This document shows, in pieces, positions 63,143 to 64,000 of a DNA stretch of 64,000 nucleotides (the first letter of the stretch is position 1; every line of letters begins with the position of its first letter). Origin of the DNA: a virus; IMG/VR virus record IMGVR_UViG_3300027806_000003, positions 1 through 64,000 of that record, one strand, 5' to 3'. The position numbers and the translations under genes are program-made. The notes below the pieces were generated by a model that was not told the DNA's origin, did not search any database, and worked only from the letters and a program-made list of their open reading frames with translations.

Positions 63143-63770
63143 GCGCCTCCTCCATCCATCGCGCGTGAAACCTCAGCAGGTCGGCGCTTTGCGTCAGCGT
63201 GAACTGCTCGATCGCGCGGCAGGTCCGCAGGTTGGCCGAGGACTCGACGACGAACGCTCGGCCGTCGGTCAGCCTGGCGGCGATGATCTTCGCGTGCGTC
63301 CGTGTCGCGCAGTACCAGCCCCCGCGGGCGGGGAGCTCGGCGCGAAGGCGGTTGCAGACGTCGGCCTCGTTGTAGTCCGACTCGTAGAAGTGGGAGACCA
63401 GAAGCCTGGTCGGCCCGATCACGCCGGCATCCATCGCGCTGAGAAGGCGCTGGGCGTTGGCGGCGTTGAAGCCGAGCGTCGCGAGCCAGAGGTCGGCGAT
63501 TCGCGCCGGGCTCGCGTGGATCAGGATCGCATCGACGAGGTCGTATCCGTCCCAGGCCCCGCTCATGAGGCCGTGCCAGGACTCGTTGTCCGCCGGCAGG
63601 CCCCCGAGCGCGTGAGCCGCGACGTCGGCCCTAGTCAGGTCGATCGTCTTCCGCCCCGCGGCGGTGCGCTTGAGCAGCGGTGTTCCTTCGAGCGGGATGG
63701 GCTTGGCCTTGGCGCGGCTCTCGCGCTCCGGCGATCGCGTCACGCCGAGGATCTCGTCGAGGTCATCCAT
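63126..63770 (-). CDS. PLD-like (HKD) phage protein
   Basis: The 214-residue protein has THAKIIAARLTDGRAFVVES then SANLRTCRAIEQF, one HxK...D...SxN motif of the phospholipase D superfamily, near residues 150-175. One motif implies a dimer, as in the Nuc-type nucleases. The upstream region (LYESDYN-type, HFYESDYNEADVCNRLRAEL) fits the same fold. It overlaps the methyltransferase gene by 8 bases and the next by 17. Could be a nuclease that processes DNA ends. Confidence 0.68.
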   Translation of the reverse strand: MDDLDEILGVTRSPERESRAKAKPIPLEGTPLLKRTAAGRKTIDLTRADVAAHALGGLPADNESWHGLMSGAWDGYDLVDAILIHASPARIADLWLATLGFNAANAQRLLSAMDAGVIGPTRLLVSHFYESDYNEADVCNRLRAELPARGGWYCATRTHAKIIAARLTDGRAFVVESSANLRTCRAIEQFTLTQSADLLRFHARWMEEAHARDA

Positions 63771-64000
63771 CGATCCGCTCCGCGGCCTTTCCCGCGAAGG
63801 CCTCCCATCGGGCGATGATCACGTCGCAGTACAGTGGGTCGAGCTCCATCAGGAACGCGCGGCGTCCGGTCATCTCCGCGGCGATAAGCGTCATCCCGCT
63901 CCCGCCGAAGAGGTCGAGGACGTTCTCGCCCGGGAGCGTGCTGTACTCAATCGCCCGGCGGGCCAGCTCGACGGGCTTCTCCGTGAGGTGGACCATCGCC
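63763..64000 (-). CDS. DNA adenine/cytosine-N4 methyltransferase, 3' end only
   Basis: Only the last 79 or so codons are in the window; the start lies off the right edge. The visible part has HLTEKPVELARRAIEYS, LDLFGGSGMTLIAAEMTGRR and MELDPLYCDVIIARWEAF, the C-terminal FxGxG motif and following Rossmann strands of amino-methyltransferases whose DPPY motif comes earlier. It would methylate phage DNA against restriction. Confidence 0.85.
   Translation of the reverse strand, partial: AMVHLTEKPVELARRAIEYSTLPGENVLDLFGGSGMTLIAAEMTGRRAFLMELDPLYCDVIIARWEAFAGKAAERIDG

Overview
The window is a GC-rich bacterial segment dominated by two temperate siphophage genomes of the same general type, here called phage 1 and prophage 2. 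The host looks planctomycete-like (high GC, palindromic REP-type repeats around gccacgggt...acccgtgg, planctomycete-style proteins), but this is an inference from pattern memory, not a database result. LAYOUT: 1-42 is the 3' half of a tRNA-Gly(CCC). 356-3204 holds five plus-strand accessory genes, mostly small membrane proteins plus an overlapping two-gene unit. 3249-3512 is the tail-end gene remnant of prophage 2. 3513-4573 and 42722-43782 are two apparently identical 1,061-bp direct repeats, 39,209 bp apart. Between them lies one complete phage genome (phage 1). 43783-64000 continues prophage 2, which runs off the right edge inside a DNA methyltransferase gene. PHAGE 1, read on the minus strand: an early operon (40949 to 32515: small unknown proteins, an HTH protein, a C5 cytosine methyltransferase, a DnaA-domain-IV-like protein); a divergent plus-strand repressor (41201) and membrane protein (41991); a plus-strand tyrosine integrase (31351) beside an attP that carries the 3' half of a tRNA-Asn flanked by GCGCACCACC arm repeats; a TOPRIM/SF3 primase-helicase (31102); then a lambda-like packaging, head and tail series (GpA terminase, Nu1-like protein, portal, S49 protease with nested scaffold, decoration protein, major capsid, tail completion, tail tube, tail chaperone pair with a canonical GGGAAAC slip site, tape measure, distal tail). 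PROPHAGE 2, minus strand: methyltransferase, PLD-like protein, candidate small terminase, small regulators, large terminase, a beta-helix cassette, gpW-like protein, portal, fused prohead protease-capsid, decoration protein, tail genes, tape measure and distal tail.

MAIN INTERPRETATION: the int-side attP of phage 1 is intact and internal, and the repeats flank exactly one genome length. The simplest reading is that phage 1 did not enter by its integrase. Either a circular phage 1 recombined into prophage 2 through a shared tail module (Campbell-type insertion), or an assembler joined a circular episome to the chromosome at the shared repeat. Supporting this, the 8-bp tandem arrays and the palindromic repeat cassettes occur only inside the phage 1 segment and stop at the repeats. 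Prophage 2 would then read 1-3512, one repeat copy, 43783-64000.

OTHER POINTS: phage 1 fills many gene junctions with octanucleotide arrays and composite palindromes, and these have spread in frame into coding genes, including the interdomain region of its terminase. A 61-bp perfect repeat is shared by the integrase gene and the antisense of a head-region gene. No endolysin was recognised in either phage. Within each genome most genes overlap by ATGA or GTGA, so translational coupling is the rule.
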